Part shown: one piece after another, positions 50,613-59,387 of the stretch
Numbering within the stretch: position 1 is the stretch's first letter
Layout of the letters: the number at the start of each line of letters is the position of its first letter
From: Sphingomonas lycopersici
GTDB taxonomy: Bacteria; Pseudomonadota; Alphaproteobacteria; Sphingomonadales; Sphingomonadaceae
Assembly: GCF_026130605.1 (NCBI RefSeq)
Contig: NZ_JANFAU010000002.1
Span: 248,001 to 312,000, forward strand
Length of the DNA stretch: 64,000 nucleotides
Reading direction: 5' to 3'
Notes under the pieces: generated by a model
Seen by the model: only the letters and a program-made list of their open reading frames with translations
Told to the model about the DNA's origin: nothing
The model's database searches: none
Position numbers and translations under genes: made by a program

Positions 50613-51038
50613 TCAACCTACCCGCGCGATCAGCCGCGCGAGGTCGATCGCCAGCAGCGGCTCGCCGTCGCGCACCGCGCTGCCCGTCGCGATCGCCGCC
50701 CAGCTTTCGCCGAGCGCGGTGCCCGGCGGCAGCGGCACGACCTCGACCGGCTCGGCATCCTCGAGATCGTCGACCAGCACCGCATAGACATGGCCGTCGA
50801 CCGCGGTGGTGACCGCGCGATGCCGCCCCGGCGGCGGCGACGGCAGGTCGAGCACCCGCCAGCTGTCGATCACGGTGACGACCCGGCTGCGCAGCGCGGC
50901 GAGCCCGCGCACCGCCGGCGCGGCATGCGGCACCGGCACGATATCGGCGATATCGACCACCCGCCGCACCTGGGTCGCTGGAAACAGCACCCCGCGCCCG
51001 CCGAGCCGGCCGACGAGGTGAAGCTCGCGCGCGCTCAT
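50613..51038 (-). CDS. cheW: Chemotaxis coupling protein CheW
   Basis: A 141-residue CheW-fold protein: LVGRLGGRGVLFPATQVRRV, VPHAAPAVRGLAALRSRVVT and DGHVYAVLVDDLEDAEPVEV. It bridges receptors and CheA. Its ATG overlaps the cheA stop. Sequence is rather divergent from enteric CheW, but the fold pattern and position are clear. Confidence 0.9.
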   Translation of the reverse strand: MSARELHLVGRLGGRGVLFPATQVRRVVDIADIVPVPHAAPAVRGLAALRSRVVTVIDSWRVLDLPSPPPGRHRAVTTAVDGHVYAVLVDDLEDAEPVEVVPLPPGTALGESWAAIATGSAVRDGEPLLAIDLARLIARVG

Positions 51039-53299
51039 GCCGCCTCCTCCAGCGCCGCGACCACCGCGGCGCGGTCGTAGCGATAGAGCGGATCGGCCGG
51101 GGTACGCCCCAATCGCAGCAGCCGCCCCGTCTCGACCCCCGCTTCCTCCTCGCCGTCCATCGCCAGCGCCACTTCGGCCATCTCGCCCGGCGCGAGCTGG
51201 CGCACGACGCGATAGCCCGCCGCCTCGATCGCGGGCTTGAGGAAGATCTCCATCCACCCCGCTTCCGCGCCGTGCAACAGGCACAGCCGCGGCGCGGCGG
51301 GCATCGCGCCCAGCGCGAGCGGGTCGATCAGTTCGATCGCCTCGCCCTCGATCAATGCGACCCCGGCGAGCGGCGCGGCGGCGGGGGCGATGTCGGTCGG
51401 CAGCCGGACGATGTCGATCGGCTCGCGCACCGGATAAGCCGCGCCGCCCAATTCCTCGGGCAAGCGCAATGCCGACCACCCGTCCGCCGGCGCGCGCAAC
51501 GCCACCGCCGACACCAGCCGGATGGGCGCCCCGCCCGAGCTCAGCCAATGCTGCCCCGCCGCCTGATGCACCGACGCCGCCGGCAGCGGCTCGATCCGGC
51601 TGATCGCGGCGAGCGGGATCGCGCGGCGGCGGCCGTCGATATCCTCGAACAGCAGCGCCTCGATCCCCGCCTCCTCCACCGCCGCGGGCGGCGCCTCCTC
51701 CTCGACGCGATCGATCCGCGAGAAGCGCAGCCCCGACACCTCGGCCAGCCCCGCCGCGTCGAGCAGCAGCATCGGATGCCCGCTGTCGGGAAGCGTCATC
51801 CCGGCATAGACTCCGGCGCGCATCACCGCCGGGGAGGCGGGCTTCACCACCACTTCCTCGGTGTCGATCACCGTATCTACGCCGAGCGCATAGCTGCCCC
51901 CCGGCACCTCCAGCACCGCCAGCAGCGCCGGATCGCGCACCGGCAGCCCGAGTACCTCGTCGAGCGCGATCAGCGGCAGCCGGCGGTCGCGGATCGTCAC
52001 GATCCGGCCGTCGCCGATCCGGTCGATCCGCGTCGCCCCGGCAGCGGTCGCGACGATCTCATGCACCGCCTGCCGCGGCAGCGCGAAGGTCTGCCCGCCG
52101 CCCTCGACGACCACCGCCGAGAGGATCGCAAGCGTCAGCGGCACCTCGATCGAGACGGTCAGCCCCTGCCCCGGCCGGTTCAGCAGCGCGATGCTGCCAC
52201 CGATCTGTTCGACATTGGTGCGCACCACATCCATGCCGACGCCGCGCCCCGAGGTGGCGGTCGCGATGTCGCGGCTCGACACCCCCGCCTCGAACATCAG
52301 CTCCAGCCGCTGCTGCGGGCTCAGCGCGCGCAGCTCGGCGTCACGCATCGGGTCGCGCGAGACGATCCCCGCGACGAGCCGCTCGGTATCGACCCCGCGC
52401 CCGTCGTCGGCGATCTCGACGATGATGCGATTGCCCGACTGGTGCGCCGAAACCGCCAGCCGCCCGATGTCGCGCTTCCCCGCCGCGCGCCGCTCGGCCG
52501 GGGTTTCGATCCCATGATCGAGCGCGTTGCGTACCATATGGACGAGCGGATCGCGCAGCAGCTCGATCATCTCGCGATCGAGCTCGACGTCGCCGCCGTC
52601 GATCGTCAGCGTCACCTGCTTGCCCAGCTCGGCCGCGGTATCGCGCACCACGCGCGGCAGGGCGGAGAACAAGGCATCGACCGTCTGCATCCGCGTCCGC
52701 GTCACCGCGTCCTGCAATTCGGCGACGGTATGCGACAGCCGGTCGAGCGCGCCCTCGAACGCCTGGTCGCCGCTCTCCGCCAGCCGATGCGCGAGTTCGT
52801 TGCGCACCAGCACCATTTCGGAGACGCCGTTCATCATCCGGTCGAGCAGGTCGACCGACAGCCGGATGCTGCGCGATTGGCCGCGCTGGATCGTCGCGGG
52901 CTGCGCCGGGACGATCCCTTTCTCGCCTTGGTAGGCCGGGTCGAGTGCCGCGATCAGCGCCTCCTCGCCCAATGCTTCGAGCGCCGCCCCGGCATCGATC
53001 GCCGCGACGATCGCGCCGATGCGATCGACGATCGCCAGCACCGCATTGACCAAAGCCGGATCGGGCACGCGTTCCCCCGCGCGCACCGCCGCCAGCGCAT
53101 CCTCCGCCGCATGCGCCAGCCGCCCGACGCGCGGCAGATCGAGGAAGCCGCAGCTTCCCTTCACGGTGTGGACGAAGCGAAAGATCGCATCGAGCCGCGC
53201 GCGGTCGGCTGGATCGGCCTCCCACGCGACGACCTCGCCCGCGATCGCCTCGAGCGATTCGCGGGTTTCGGCGATGAATTCCTGCAGCAATTCGTCCAT
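51035..53299 (-). CDS. cheA: Chemotaxis histidine kinase CheA with an additional C-terminal region
   Basis: A 754-residue kinase. The Hpt domain has His44 in IFRFVHTVKGSCGFLD; no P2 domain is evident. Dimerisation helices (DLLDRMMNGVSEMVLVRNEL), then the ATP-binding domain with DPLVHMVRNALDHGIETP, EIADDGRGVDTERL and GRGVGMDVVRTNVEQ-type boxes. A first CheW-like regulatory domain follows, then a second CheW-like stretch (about 540-660) and an 88-residue tail resembling a receiver domain without its Asp. The operon runs cheA-cheW-cheY-cheB-cheR; no receptor or cheD lies nearby. Confidence 0.94.
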   Translation of the reverse strand: MDELLQEFIAETRESLEAIAGEVVAWEADPADRARLDAIFRFVHTVKGSCGFLDLPRVGRLAHAAEDALAAVRAGERVPDPALVNAVLAIVDRIGAIVAAIDAGAALEALGEEALIAALDPAYQGEKGIVPAQPATIQRGQSRSIRLSVDLLDRMMNGVSEMVLVRNELAHRLAESGDQAFEGALDRLSHTVAELQDAVTRTRMQTVDALFSALPRVVRDTAAELGKQVTLTIDGGDVELDREMIELLRDPLVHMVRNALDHGIETPAERRAAGKRDIGRLAVSAHQSGNRIIVEIADDGRGVDTERLVAGIVSRDPMRDAELRALSPQQRLELMFEAGVSSRDIATATSGRGVGMDVVRTNVEQIGGSIALLNRPGQGLTVSIEVPLTLAILSAVVVEGGGQTFALPRQAVHEIVATAAGATRIDRIGDGRIVTIRDRRLPLIALDEVLGLPVRDPALLAVLEVPGGSYALGVDTVIDTEEVVVKPASPAVMRAGVYAGMTLPDSGHPMLLLDAAGLAEVSGLRFSRIDRVEEEAPPAAVEEAGIEALLFEDIDGRRRAIPLAAISRIEPLPAASVHQAAGQHWLSSGGAPIRLVSAVALRAPADGWSALRLPEELGGAAYPVREPIDIVRLPTDIAPAAAPLAGVALIEGEAIELIDPLALGAMPAAPRLCLLHGAEAGWMEIFLKPAIEAAGYRVVRQLAPGEMAEVALAMDGEEEAGVETGRLLRLGRTPADPLYRYDRAAVVAALEEAA

Positions 53300-53326
53300 C
53301 TTGCGCCGGCCATGCGCGACAGACGG

Positions 53327-53341
53327 TTAAATCGGGGTTTA
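53327..53341. promoter_or_regulatory. CtrA-like box upstream of cheA
   Basis: TTAA-N7-TTTA, one mismatch from the TTAA-N7-TTAA site recognised by CtrA in alphaproteobacteria, 28 bases before the cheA ATG. CtrA commonly controls motility and chemotaxis genes, and its relay partners DivL and ChpT are encoded in this window. A chance match is possible. Confidence 0.4.
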
Positions 53342-53372
53342 GCGCGCCCTATTGAACCGGATCACCCAACAC

Positions 53373-53454
53373 CCGTTCGCCCTGAGCTTGTCGAGGGGCT
53401 GCCCTTCTTCCTTCGAAGAAAAGTGCAGGGCTTCGACAAGCTCAGCCCGAGCGG
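53373..53454. repeat. Intergenic inverted repeat, family A
   Basis: CCGTTCGCCCTGAGCTTGTC and inverted GGCTTCGACAAGCTCAGCCC, about 35 bases apart, between chpT and cheA (same strand). Confidence 0.8.
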
Positions 53455-53468
53455 AAGTTTTTGCGCTT

Positions 53469-54113
53469 CTACCCCGCCCGGATCGTGGCGCCGAACAGCA
53501 GCACATTCTCCGCCGGCGCGCTGACCTGTACCGAGCCGCCGGTTTCGGCGACGAGCGTGTGGATCAGATAGGCCGCCGCGCTGCGCGGGGTCACCTCGCG
53601 CCCGTCGGCGCCGTCGACCAGCGTCCGGCGCAGTTCGTCGTCGAGCACGATGCGGGTGCCCTCCGCCTTGAGCACGATCTCGGTCACCTCGCCGTGGCTC
53701 TCGCCGCCGATCGCCAGCGTGCCGCCGCGCACCAGCGCGTCGCCCGCGATCATCCCGAGGTTGAGCAACACCTTGATCGCGGTCTTGGGGAGCTGCGGCT
53801 CCTCGACCAGCCAGTGCAGTTCGAGCCGCTTGTTGTCGCCGAGCAGCCCCTCGATCGCGGTCTGCGCCTCGCGCGAATCGACCAGCTCGCCGAACCCGCC
53901 CGCCGCACCGAAGGCGAGTCGGAAGAATTTGAGTTTGTTGGCCGAAGTCCGCGCGCTGTCGTTCATCAGTTCGAGGCAGCGTTCGCGCATCGCGGGATCG
54001 GTCTCGTCAGCGAGCAGCTCCAGCCCGTTGTTGAGCGCACCGACCGGGGAGAGCAGGTCGTGGCACAGCCGCGAGCACAGCAGGCTGGCGAAATCGACCG
54101 GGCTGATCGTCAT
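53469..54113 (-). CDS. chpT: Histidine phosphotransferase ChpT
   Basis: A 214-residue kinase-like phosphotransferase. His18 in LLCSRLCHDLLSPVGALNNG is the phospho-accepting residue, followed by the dimerisation helices and a degenerate ATPase-like fold. ChpT carries phosphate from CckA to CtrA and CpdR. Cys-His-Asp-Leu and GALNNGLELL are characteristic. It lies beside the chemotaxis operon and shares the pathway with DivL. Confidence 0.92.
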   Translation of the reverse strand: MTISPVDFASLLCSRLCHDLLSPVGALNNGLELLADETDPAMRERCLELMNDSARTSANKLKFFRLAFGAAGGFGELVDSREAQTAIEGLLGDNKRLELHWLVEEPQLPKTAIKVLLNLGMIAGDALVRGGTLAIGGESHGEVTEIVLKAEGTRIVLDDELRRTLVDGADGREVTPRSAAAYLIHTLVAETGGSVQVSAPAENVLLFGATIRAG

Positions 54114-54248
54114 GTTGATATGGTCCCCCTGTGACGCCGCGCCTTTTGGCGAAGCGCGGAGTCAGGCGCAAGCCCGCCGCCGATTGGCTGCACCTTTTGC
54201 CTCGTCACCCCGGAGTGTGCGGCAACGGATGTTAGGCGCAGCTCGATC

Positions 54249-54656
54249 CTATCGCACCACGATCGCCACCGGATCGAAGCGTCCGTGCATCGCCCCGTCG
54301 CCCACCGCACGCCACGCCCGTACCTCGCTGCCCGCGACGATCACCCAGATCGCCCCGTCCGCCGCGGCCTGCGCCGCATCCTCCGCGGAAGGCTCGGATT
54401 TGCCCGATGGATGCGAATGATAGTGCCCGATCACCGCCGGCCCCCCGCCCCGCGCGGCGCGATGCGCGGCGAGCAAGGCGCCGGGCTCCAGCTCGAACCG
54501 CGTCGCCGGCTGCGGGTGGATATTGGCGCAGCCGCGCGCCTCGATCCGGCCGTCCGGATGGCGCAGCAGCAGCCCGCAGATTTCGTCGCTGCTCCCTGCC
54601 GCATCTGCGACGATCCGGTCCCATGTTGGTCTTGAAATTTCCAGCGTGCTATCCAT
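54249..54656 (-). CDS. JAMM/MPN (M67 family) metallopeptidase
   Basis: A 135-residue JAB1/MPN protein. The zinc signature is HYHSHPSGKSEPSAEDAAQA (His, His, Ser, Asp) with the upstream Glu in DEICGLLLR, so a complete catalytic site. Prokaryotic M67 enzymes remove C-terminal peptides from ubiquitin-like or sulfur-carrier proteins; the partner is not in this window. It diverges from rluD with only ten bases between start codons. Confidence 0.88.
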   Translation of the reverse strand: MDSTLEISRPTWDRIVADAAGSSDEICGLLLRHPDGRIEARGCANIHPQPATRFELEPGALLAAHRAARGGGPAVIGHYHSHPSGKSEPSAEDAAQAAADGAIWVIVAGSEVRAWRAVGDGAMHGRFDPVAIVVR

Positions 54657-54666
54657 CTAAGACACG

Positions 54667-55617
54667 ATGTATCCGGGGGCTTCCGTTATTCAAGCGACGA
54701 TCACGGCGGCCGCCGACGGCTGGCGGCTCGATCGTGCGCTGGCGGACGCCGTTCCGACGCTTTCGCGCGAGCGGCTGAAGGTGCTGATCGCCGGTGGCAA
54801 GGTCTCGCGCGACGGCCTGCTCGTCCGCGAGCCGGCGCGCAAGGCGACCGCGGGCGAGACCTTCGCGGTCACCGTTCCCGATCCCGTCCCGGCGCATAAC
54901 GAGGCGCAGGATATCCCGCTCGTCATCGCGTTCGAGGACGAGCATCTGATCGTTGTCGACAAACCCGCCGGGCTGGTCGTCCATCCTGCGGCGGGCAATC
55001 TCGACGGCACCTTGGTCAATGCGCTGCTGCATCATTGCCACGGCTCCCTGTCGGGGATCGGCGGTGTGGCGCGGCCCGGGATCGTCCACCGCATCGACAA
55101 GGACACGTCGGGGCTGATGGTCGCCGCCAAGACCGATCGGGCGCACGAGGGGCTGGCGAAACAATTCGCCGATCACTCGATCGACCGCCGCTATCTGGCG
55201 ATCGTCGCCGGGGTGCCGGCCCCGCCCGCGGGCAAGGTCGATGCCCCGCTGGCGCGCAGCCCGCAGAACCGCAAGAAGATCGCGATCGTCGCGACCGGCA
55301 AGCGCGCCGTCACGCATTACCGCACGGTCGAGCGGCTGCGGCGCGACGCGGCTTTGGTCGAATGCCGGCTGGAAACGGGGCGGACGCATCAGGTGCGCGT
55401 CCATATGGCCTCGCTCGGCCACGCCCTACTCGGCGACCCGGCCTACGGGCGGACCAAACAGGCGCACCGTGCGATCCTCGAAACGCTCGGTTTCCGACGG
55501 CAGGCCTTGCACGCGGCGCGGCTGGGGTTCATCCATCCGATAACAAGAACCGCTTTATCATTCGATAGCGCAATGCCTGCTGACATGCAGGAACTGTTCA
55601 TTCAGCTCAACGTATAG
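54667..55617 (+). CDS. rluD: RluA-family 23S rRNA pseudouridine synthase, probably RluD
   Basis: A 316-residue protein: N-terminal S4 RNA-binding domain (LSRERLKVLIAGGKVSRDGL), then the synthase domain with catalytic Asp in GIVHRIDKDTSGLMVAAKT and LETGRTHQVRVHMASLGHAL. RluD makes pseudouridines in helix 69 of 23S rRNA. The choice of RluD over RluC rests on length, S4 domain and position before rpoH, so it is an inference. Confidence 0.87.
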   Translation: MYPGASVIQATITAAADGWRLDRALADAVPTLSRERLKVLIAGGKVSRDGLLVREPARKATAGETFAVTVPDPVPAHNEAQDIPLVIAFEDEHLIVVDKPAGLVVHPAAGNLDGTLVNALLHHCHGSLSGIGGVARPGIVHRIDKDTSGLMVAAKTDRAHEGLAKQFADHSIDRRYLAIVAGVPAPPAGKVDAPLARSPQNRKKIAIVATGKRAVTHYRTVERLRRDAALVECRLETGRTHQVRVHMASLGHALLGDPAYGRTKQAHRAILETLGFRRQALHAARLGFIHPITRTALSFDSAMPADMQELFIQLNV

Positions 55618-55684
55618 AGTGGGAGACGGCGCGGCCCAGCACTCGCAGGCCGCCGCTTCCCGACAAAGGGAAAGGGTTAGGATC

Positions 55685-56587
55685 ATGGCAAATCGCAGCA
55701 ACGTCCCCGCGACGATCCCTGCGCTCGGCGGAGAGCAGAGCCTCAACCGCTATCTCGCCGAGATCAAGAAGTTCCCCATCCTCGCGCCCGAGCAGGAATA
55801 TATGCTCGCCAAGCGCTTCCAGGAGCATGGCGATACCGAGGCGGCGGCGCAGCTCGTCACCTCGCACCTCCGCCTCGTGGCGAAGATCGCGATGGGCTAT
55901 CGCGGCTACGGCCTGCCGGTGTCGGAGCTGATCTCCGAGGGCAACATCGGGCTGATGCAGGGCGTGAAGAAATTCGAGCCCGATCGCGGCTTCCGCCTCG
56001 CCACTTATGCGATGTGGTGGATCCGCGCCTCGATCCAGGAATTCATCCTGCGCTCGTGGAGCCTGGTGAAGATGGGCACCACCGCGGCGCAGAAGAAACT
56101 GTTCTTCAACCTGCGCCGGATGAAGGCCCGGCTCGACGCGTTTGAGGACGGCGATCTCAGGCCAGAGGACGTGGCGAAGATCGCCACCGATCTCGGCGTC
56201 ACCGAGGCCGAGGTGGTCAGCATGAACCGCCGCATGGCGATGGGGGGCGATACCAGCCTCAACGTGCCGATGCGCGAGGACGGCGAGGGCCAGTGGCAGG
56301 ATTGGCTCGCCGATGATGCTCCGCTGCAGGACAATGTCATCGCCGACGCGCAGGAAGCCGATGTGCGGCACGAGATGCTCGTCTCCGCGATGGACGACCT
56401 CAACGACCGCGAGAAGCATATCCTCACCGAACGCCGGCTGACCGACGATCCCAAGACGCTCGAGGAGCTCTCGCAAGTCTATGGCGTCAGCCGCGAACGC
56501 GTCCGCCAGATCGAGGTGCGCGCGTTCGAAAAGCTGCAGAAGGCGATGATGCGGCTGGCCGGCGAGAAAAGGTTGCTGCCGGCCTGA
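55685..56587 (+). CDS. rpoH: RNA polymerase heat-shock sigma factor RpoH (sigma-32)
   Basis: A 300-residue group 3 sigma factor. The RpoH box QKKLFFNLRRMKARLDAFED, region 2 (EGNIGLMQGVKKFEPDRGFR, TYAMWWIRASIQEFILRSW) and region 4 (GVSRERVRQIEVRAFEKLQK) are clear. It directs heat-shock genes and is controlled by DnaK and proteolysis. The ATG at 55685 follows AAAGGGAAAGGGTTAGGATC. Confidence 0.96.
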   Translation: MANRSNVPATIPALGGEQSLNRYLAEIKKFPILAPEQEYMLAKRFQEHGDTEAAAQLVTSHLRLVAKIAMGYRGYGLPVSELISEGNIGLMQGVKKFEPDRGFRLATYAMWWIRASIQEFILRSWSLVKMGTTAAQKKLFFNLRRMKARLDAFEDGDLRPEDVAKIATDLGVTEAEVVSMNRRMAMGGDTSLNVPMREDGEGQWQDWLADDAPLQDNVIADAQEADVRHEMLVSAMDDLNDREKHILTERRLTDDPKTLEELSQVYGVSRERVRQIEVRAFEKLQKAMMRLAGEKRLLPA

Positions 56588-56595
56588 GCGCCCCC

Positions 56596-56626
56596 TCGTC
56601 ATGCCGGGCTTGACCCGGCATGACGA
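56596..56626. repeat. Intergenic palindrome, family B variant
   Basis: TCGTCATGCCGGG / CCCGGCATGACGA, a perfect 13-bp stem around CTTGA, 9 bases after the rpoH stop. Suited to end or stabilise the rpoH transcript; no T run follows. Confidence 0.85.
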
Positions 56627-56672
56627 TGTTTGGGTATTGGAAATACACCTTCCATTGACCTAACCACACCGC

Positions 56673-57350
56673 ATGATCGCACATGTGCTTCGTATCGGCG
56701 GCAAGCTCGCCCTGTGGTTCGTCGGCCTGTCGGTATTGTGGGTGGTGATCCTGCGCTTCGTCCCGGTGCCGTTCACCTTCACGATGATGGGCGACCTGCT
56801 TTCCGGCCATTCGATCACCAAACAGTGGAAGCCGCTGAGCGAGATCGACCCCAATATGGCGCGCGCCGCGATCGCGGGCGAGGATGCGCGTTTCTGCTCG
56901 CATCACGGCTTCGATTACAAGGCGATCGCCGGGGCGGCGTGGCGCAACGCCGAGGGCGGGCGCATCCGCGGCGGATCGACGATCAGCCAGCAGACCGCCA
57001 AGAACGTCTTTCTGTTCCAGGGCGGCGGCTATGTCCGCAAGGCGTTCGAGGCGTGGTTCACCGTGCTGATCGAGACGATCTGGGGCAAGCGCCGGATCAT
57101 GGAAATGTATCTCAACGTCGCCGAGACCGGGATCGGCACCTATGGCGCGGAGGCTGGCGCGATGCGCTATTTCAACCATAGCGCGAGCCACCTGACCCCG
57201 ACGGAGGCCGCGCGGATCGCCGCTGTCCTGCCGCTGCCCAAGAAGCGCGAGGCGGTCGACCCGAGCGGCTTCGTCCGCCGCCACGGCAACCGGCTGGCCG
57301 GCTATGTCGGCGTGGTGAAGCGCAACGGGCTCGATAGCTGCCTGCGCTGA
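56673..57350 (+). CDS. mtgA: Monofunctional biosynthetic peptidoglycan transglycosylase
   Basis: A 225-residue GT51 enzyme: membrane anchor (GGKLALWFVGLSVLWVVILR), then AIAGEDARFCSHHGFDYKAI (first catalytic Glu), GGSTISQQTAKNVFLFQGGG and RIMEMYLNVAETGIGTYGAE (second acidic region). It polymerises lipid II glycan strands without transpeptidation. Length matches E. coli MtgA (242) closely. Confidence 0.95.
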   Translation: MIAHVLRIGGKLALWFVGLSVLWVVILRFVPVPFTFTMMGDLLSGHSITKQWKPLSEIDPNMARAAIAGEDARFCSHHGFDYKAIAGAAWRNAEGGRIRGGSTISQQTAKNVFLFQGGGYVRKAFEAWFTVLIETIWGKRRIMEMYLNVAETGIGTYGAEAGAMRYFNHSASHLTPTEAARIAAVLPLPKKREAVDPSGFVRRHGNRLAGYVGVVKRNGLDSCLR

Positions 57351-57364
57351 AACCCTCCTTCCCT

Positions 57365-57400
57365 ACTTCTCCCCTCCCTTCACCCGGGAGGGAAGTTAAG
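57365..57400. repeat. Intergenic hairpin, family E
   Basis: CTTCTCCCCTCCCTTCACCC followed by GGGAGGGAAGTTAAG, a stem of about eight bases, downstream of mtgA. Closely related in sequence to 62854-62880. Confidence 0.7.
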
Positions 57401-57484
57401 CAGGCCCGGCGAGCGGCCGCTCGCACCACACAGTTTCCAAACAGATAGGTGACTTCCCGCGCCCGGCCCGGTAACGCGGCGGGC

Positions 57485-58717
57485 ATGGCTTCATCGGCAC
57501 CCTCTGACGCCCCGCGCGGCGCGCCGATCCCGTTCGGCGAGTTCGTGGCGATCGTCGCCGCGCTAATGGCGATGGGGGCGTTCGGCATCGACATGATGCT
57601 CCCCGCGCTGCCCGATATCGCCCAGTCGCTTCACGTCACCGTCGCCAATCATCGCCAGTTCGTGATCACTGTGTTCGGTGCCGGCTATGGCATCGGACAA
57701 TTGTTCCACGGGCCGCTGGTCGATCGTTTCGGGCGGCGGCGGATGATGATCGGCTCGCTCGCCGCCTATGCCGCGCTCAACGTGCTGGCGGCGATTTCGG
57801 CGAGCTTCCCGCTGCTGCTCGCCGCGCGTTTCTTCGGCGGCACCGCGATCGCCGGATCGCGCATCGGGATGATCGCGATGGTGCGCGATTGCTTCGCCGG
57901 GCGCGCGATGGCGCAGATCATGTCGCTCGCCTTCATGGTATTCATGGCGATCCCGATCATCGCGCCGGGGCTCGGCGCCGGCATCCTGCTGTTCGGCAAC
58001 TGGCGGACGATCTTCTGGATCATCGCCGGCCTCGCGCTTCTCGTGATGATCTGGGTCGCGATCCGCATCCCGGAGACGATGCTCCTCGAGGACCGCCGCG
58101 AGATCCGCCTCCCCGCGATCCTCGCCGGGTGGCGCGCGACGCTCTCCGACCGGCTCTCGCTCGGCTATACCCTCGCCACCACCGCGCTGACCGCCTGCCT
58201 TTACGGCTATCTCGGGTCGATCGAACAGATCATGGCCGACGGCTTTGGGCGCCCGCATCTGCTGATCGTCATCTTCGCGCTGAGCGCTGGGATGATGATG
58301 GTCGGCAACATGACCAATGCGCGGCTGGTGATGCGGATCGGCACGCGGCGGCTGAGCCACGGCGCGGTCTGCGCGATGATCGTGATCAGCGCGATCCACC
58401 TCGCGATCGCGATGACCGGGCATGAGACGATCGTGACCTTCGCGGTGCTTCAGGCGCTGACCTTCGCCGCTTTTTCGCTCTCCAGCGCCAATTTCTCGGC
58501 GATGGCGATGGAGCGGATGGGGCATATCGCGGGCACCGCCGCCAGCGTGCAGGGGTTCATCTCGCTCACCTTCGGCTCGGCGATCGGGACGATGATCGGG
58601 CAGGCGTTCGACGGGACGACGCGGCCGCTGACCGCCGGATTCCTCGTCGCGGCGGTGATTGCGATCGGTCTCGCCTTCATCACCGAGCGCGGCCGCCTCT
58701 TCCGCCCGCTCGCCTGA
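57485..58717 (+). CDS. Bcr/CflA family multidrug efflux transporter
   Basis: A 410-residue major-facilitator protein with 12 spans. Family markers: GAFGIDMMLPALPDIAQSLH in helix 1, GQLFHGPLVDRFGRRRMMIG (motif A) and FFGGTAIAGSRIGMIAMVRD. Related proteins export bicyclomycin, chloramphenicol or sulfonamides; substrate here unknown. A GTG 12 codons upstream (57449) is an alternative start, both with weak ribosome sites. Confidence 0.88.
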   Translation: MASSAPSDAPRGAPIPFGEFVAIVAALMAMGAFGIDMMLPALPDIAQSLHVTVANHRQFVITVFGAGYGIGQLFHGPLVDRFGRRRMMIGSLAAYAALNVLAAISASFPLLLAARFFGGTAIAGSRIGMIAMVRDCFAGRAMAQIMSLAFMVFMAIPIIAPGLGAGILLFGNWRTIFWIIAGLALLVMIWVAIRIPETMLLEDRREIRLPAILAGWRATLSDRLSLGYTLATTALTACLYGYLGSIEQIMADGFGRPHLLIVIFALSAGMMMVGNMTNARLVMRIGTRRLSHGAVCAMIVISAIHLAIAMTGHETIVTFAVLQALTFAAFSLSSANFSAMAMERMGHIAGTAASVQGFISLTFGSAIGTMIGQAFDGTTRPLTAGFLVAAVIAIGLAFITERGRLFRPLA

Positions 58718-58773
58718 AGGGAACCGCCCGGCCCTCCTGAGTGTTCGCGCTTTTGCGAAGGAGGAGAATGGCG

Positions 58774-58986
58774 ATGGGTGGACGGCAGATCTACGGCCAC
58801 GGCTCGGGCGACGACGGGTTCGACGAGGACGGCTATGACGAGAGCCAGCGCGCGGAAATCCTTGAGGTGACGCGCGAAGGGCGACGCGACGGGGCGATCA
58901 TCACCGATCTCGATCCCGATCTCGACGTCGATCTGGAGGCCGACGACGACGTCGATAGCCTCAACGAAACCGACGGCGGGAAATAA
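58774..58986 (+). CDS. Small acidic hypothetical protein
   Basis: A 70-residue, strongly acidic protein with GHGSGDDGFDEDGYDESQRA and a C-terminal DLDPDLDVDLEADDDVDSLN. A perfect AAGGAGG precedes it; spacing favours the ATG at 58774 over the one at 58768. The alternating Asp pattern could bind Ca2+ or mimic DNA. No family recognised. Confidence 0.6.
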   Translation: MGGRQIYGHGSGDDGFDEDGYDESQRAEILEVTREGRRDGAIITDLDPDLDVDLEADDDVDSLNETDGGK

Positions 58987-59040
58987 CCAGCCGGCGCCTA
59001 TGGCGTTGCGGATCGGCGGCGCCGGTGCCACGGTCGCGCG

Positions 59041-59379
59041 ATGCCCACGATCGCGCTGCTGATCCTTTCGAACTGCTTCATGACCACCGCCTGGTATTGG
59101 CATCTCAAAGGCGGGATGGCGAAGCCGTTGCCGCTGGTGATCCTGATCAGCTGGGGCATCGCGCTCGCTGAATATTGCCTCGCCGTCCCCGCCAACCGCA
59201 TCGGCTACGCGCACGGGTGGAGCGGCGGGCAACTCAAGGTCGCGCAGGAGGTGATCACCCTCCTCGTCTTCGGTATTTTCGCGGTGGCGGTGCTCGGCGA
59301 ACAATTGAGCTGGCGCCACGCCGGCGCGTTCGCCTGCCTGATCGGTGCGGCGCTGTTCATGTTCGCCGGGCGGCCGTGA
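59041..59379 (+). CDS. DUF486 / DMT-superfamily small membrane protein
   Basis: A 112-residue protein with four membrane helices: MTTAWYWHLKGG, LVILISWGIALAEYCLAVPA, GYAHGWSGGQLKVAQEVITL and FACLIGAALFMFAG. Matches DUF486, related to small drug/metabolite transporters. Function unknown. Confidence 0.88.
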   Translation: MPTIALLILSNCFMTTAWYWHLKGGMAKPLPLVILISWGIALAEYCLAVPANRIGYAHGWSGGQLKVAQEVITLLVFGIFAVAVLGEQLSWRHAGAFACLIGAALFMFAGRP

Positions 59380-59387
59380 AGACCTAA

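Noticed and set aside
51272..53524. Long plus-strand frame opposite cheA
   Set aside because: Shadow of cheA with a biased composition and no ribosome site.
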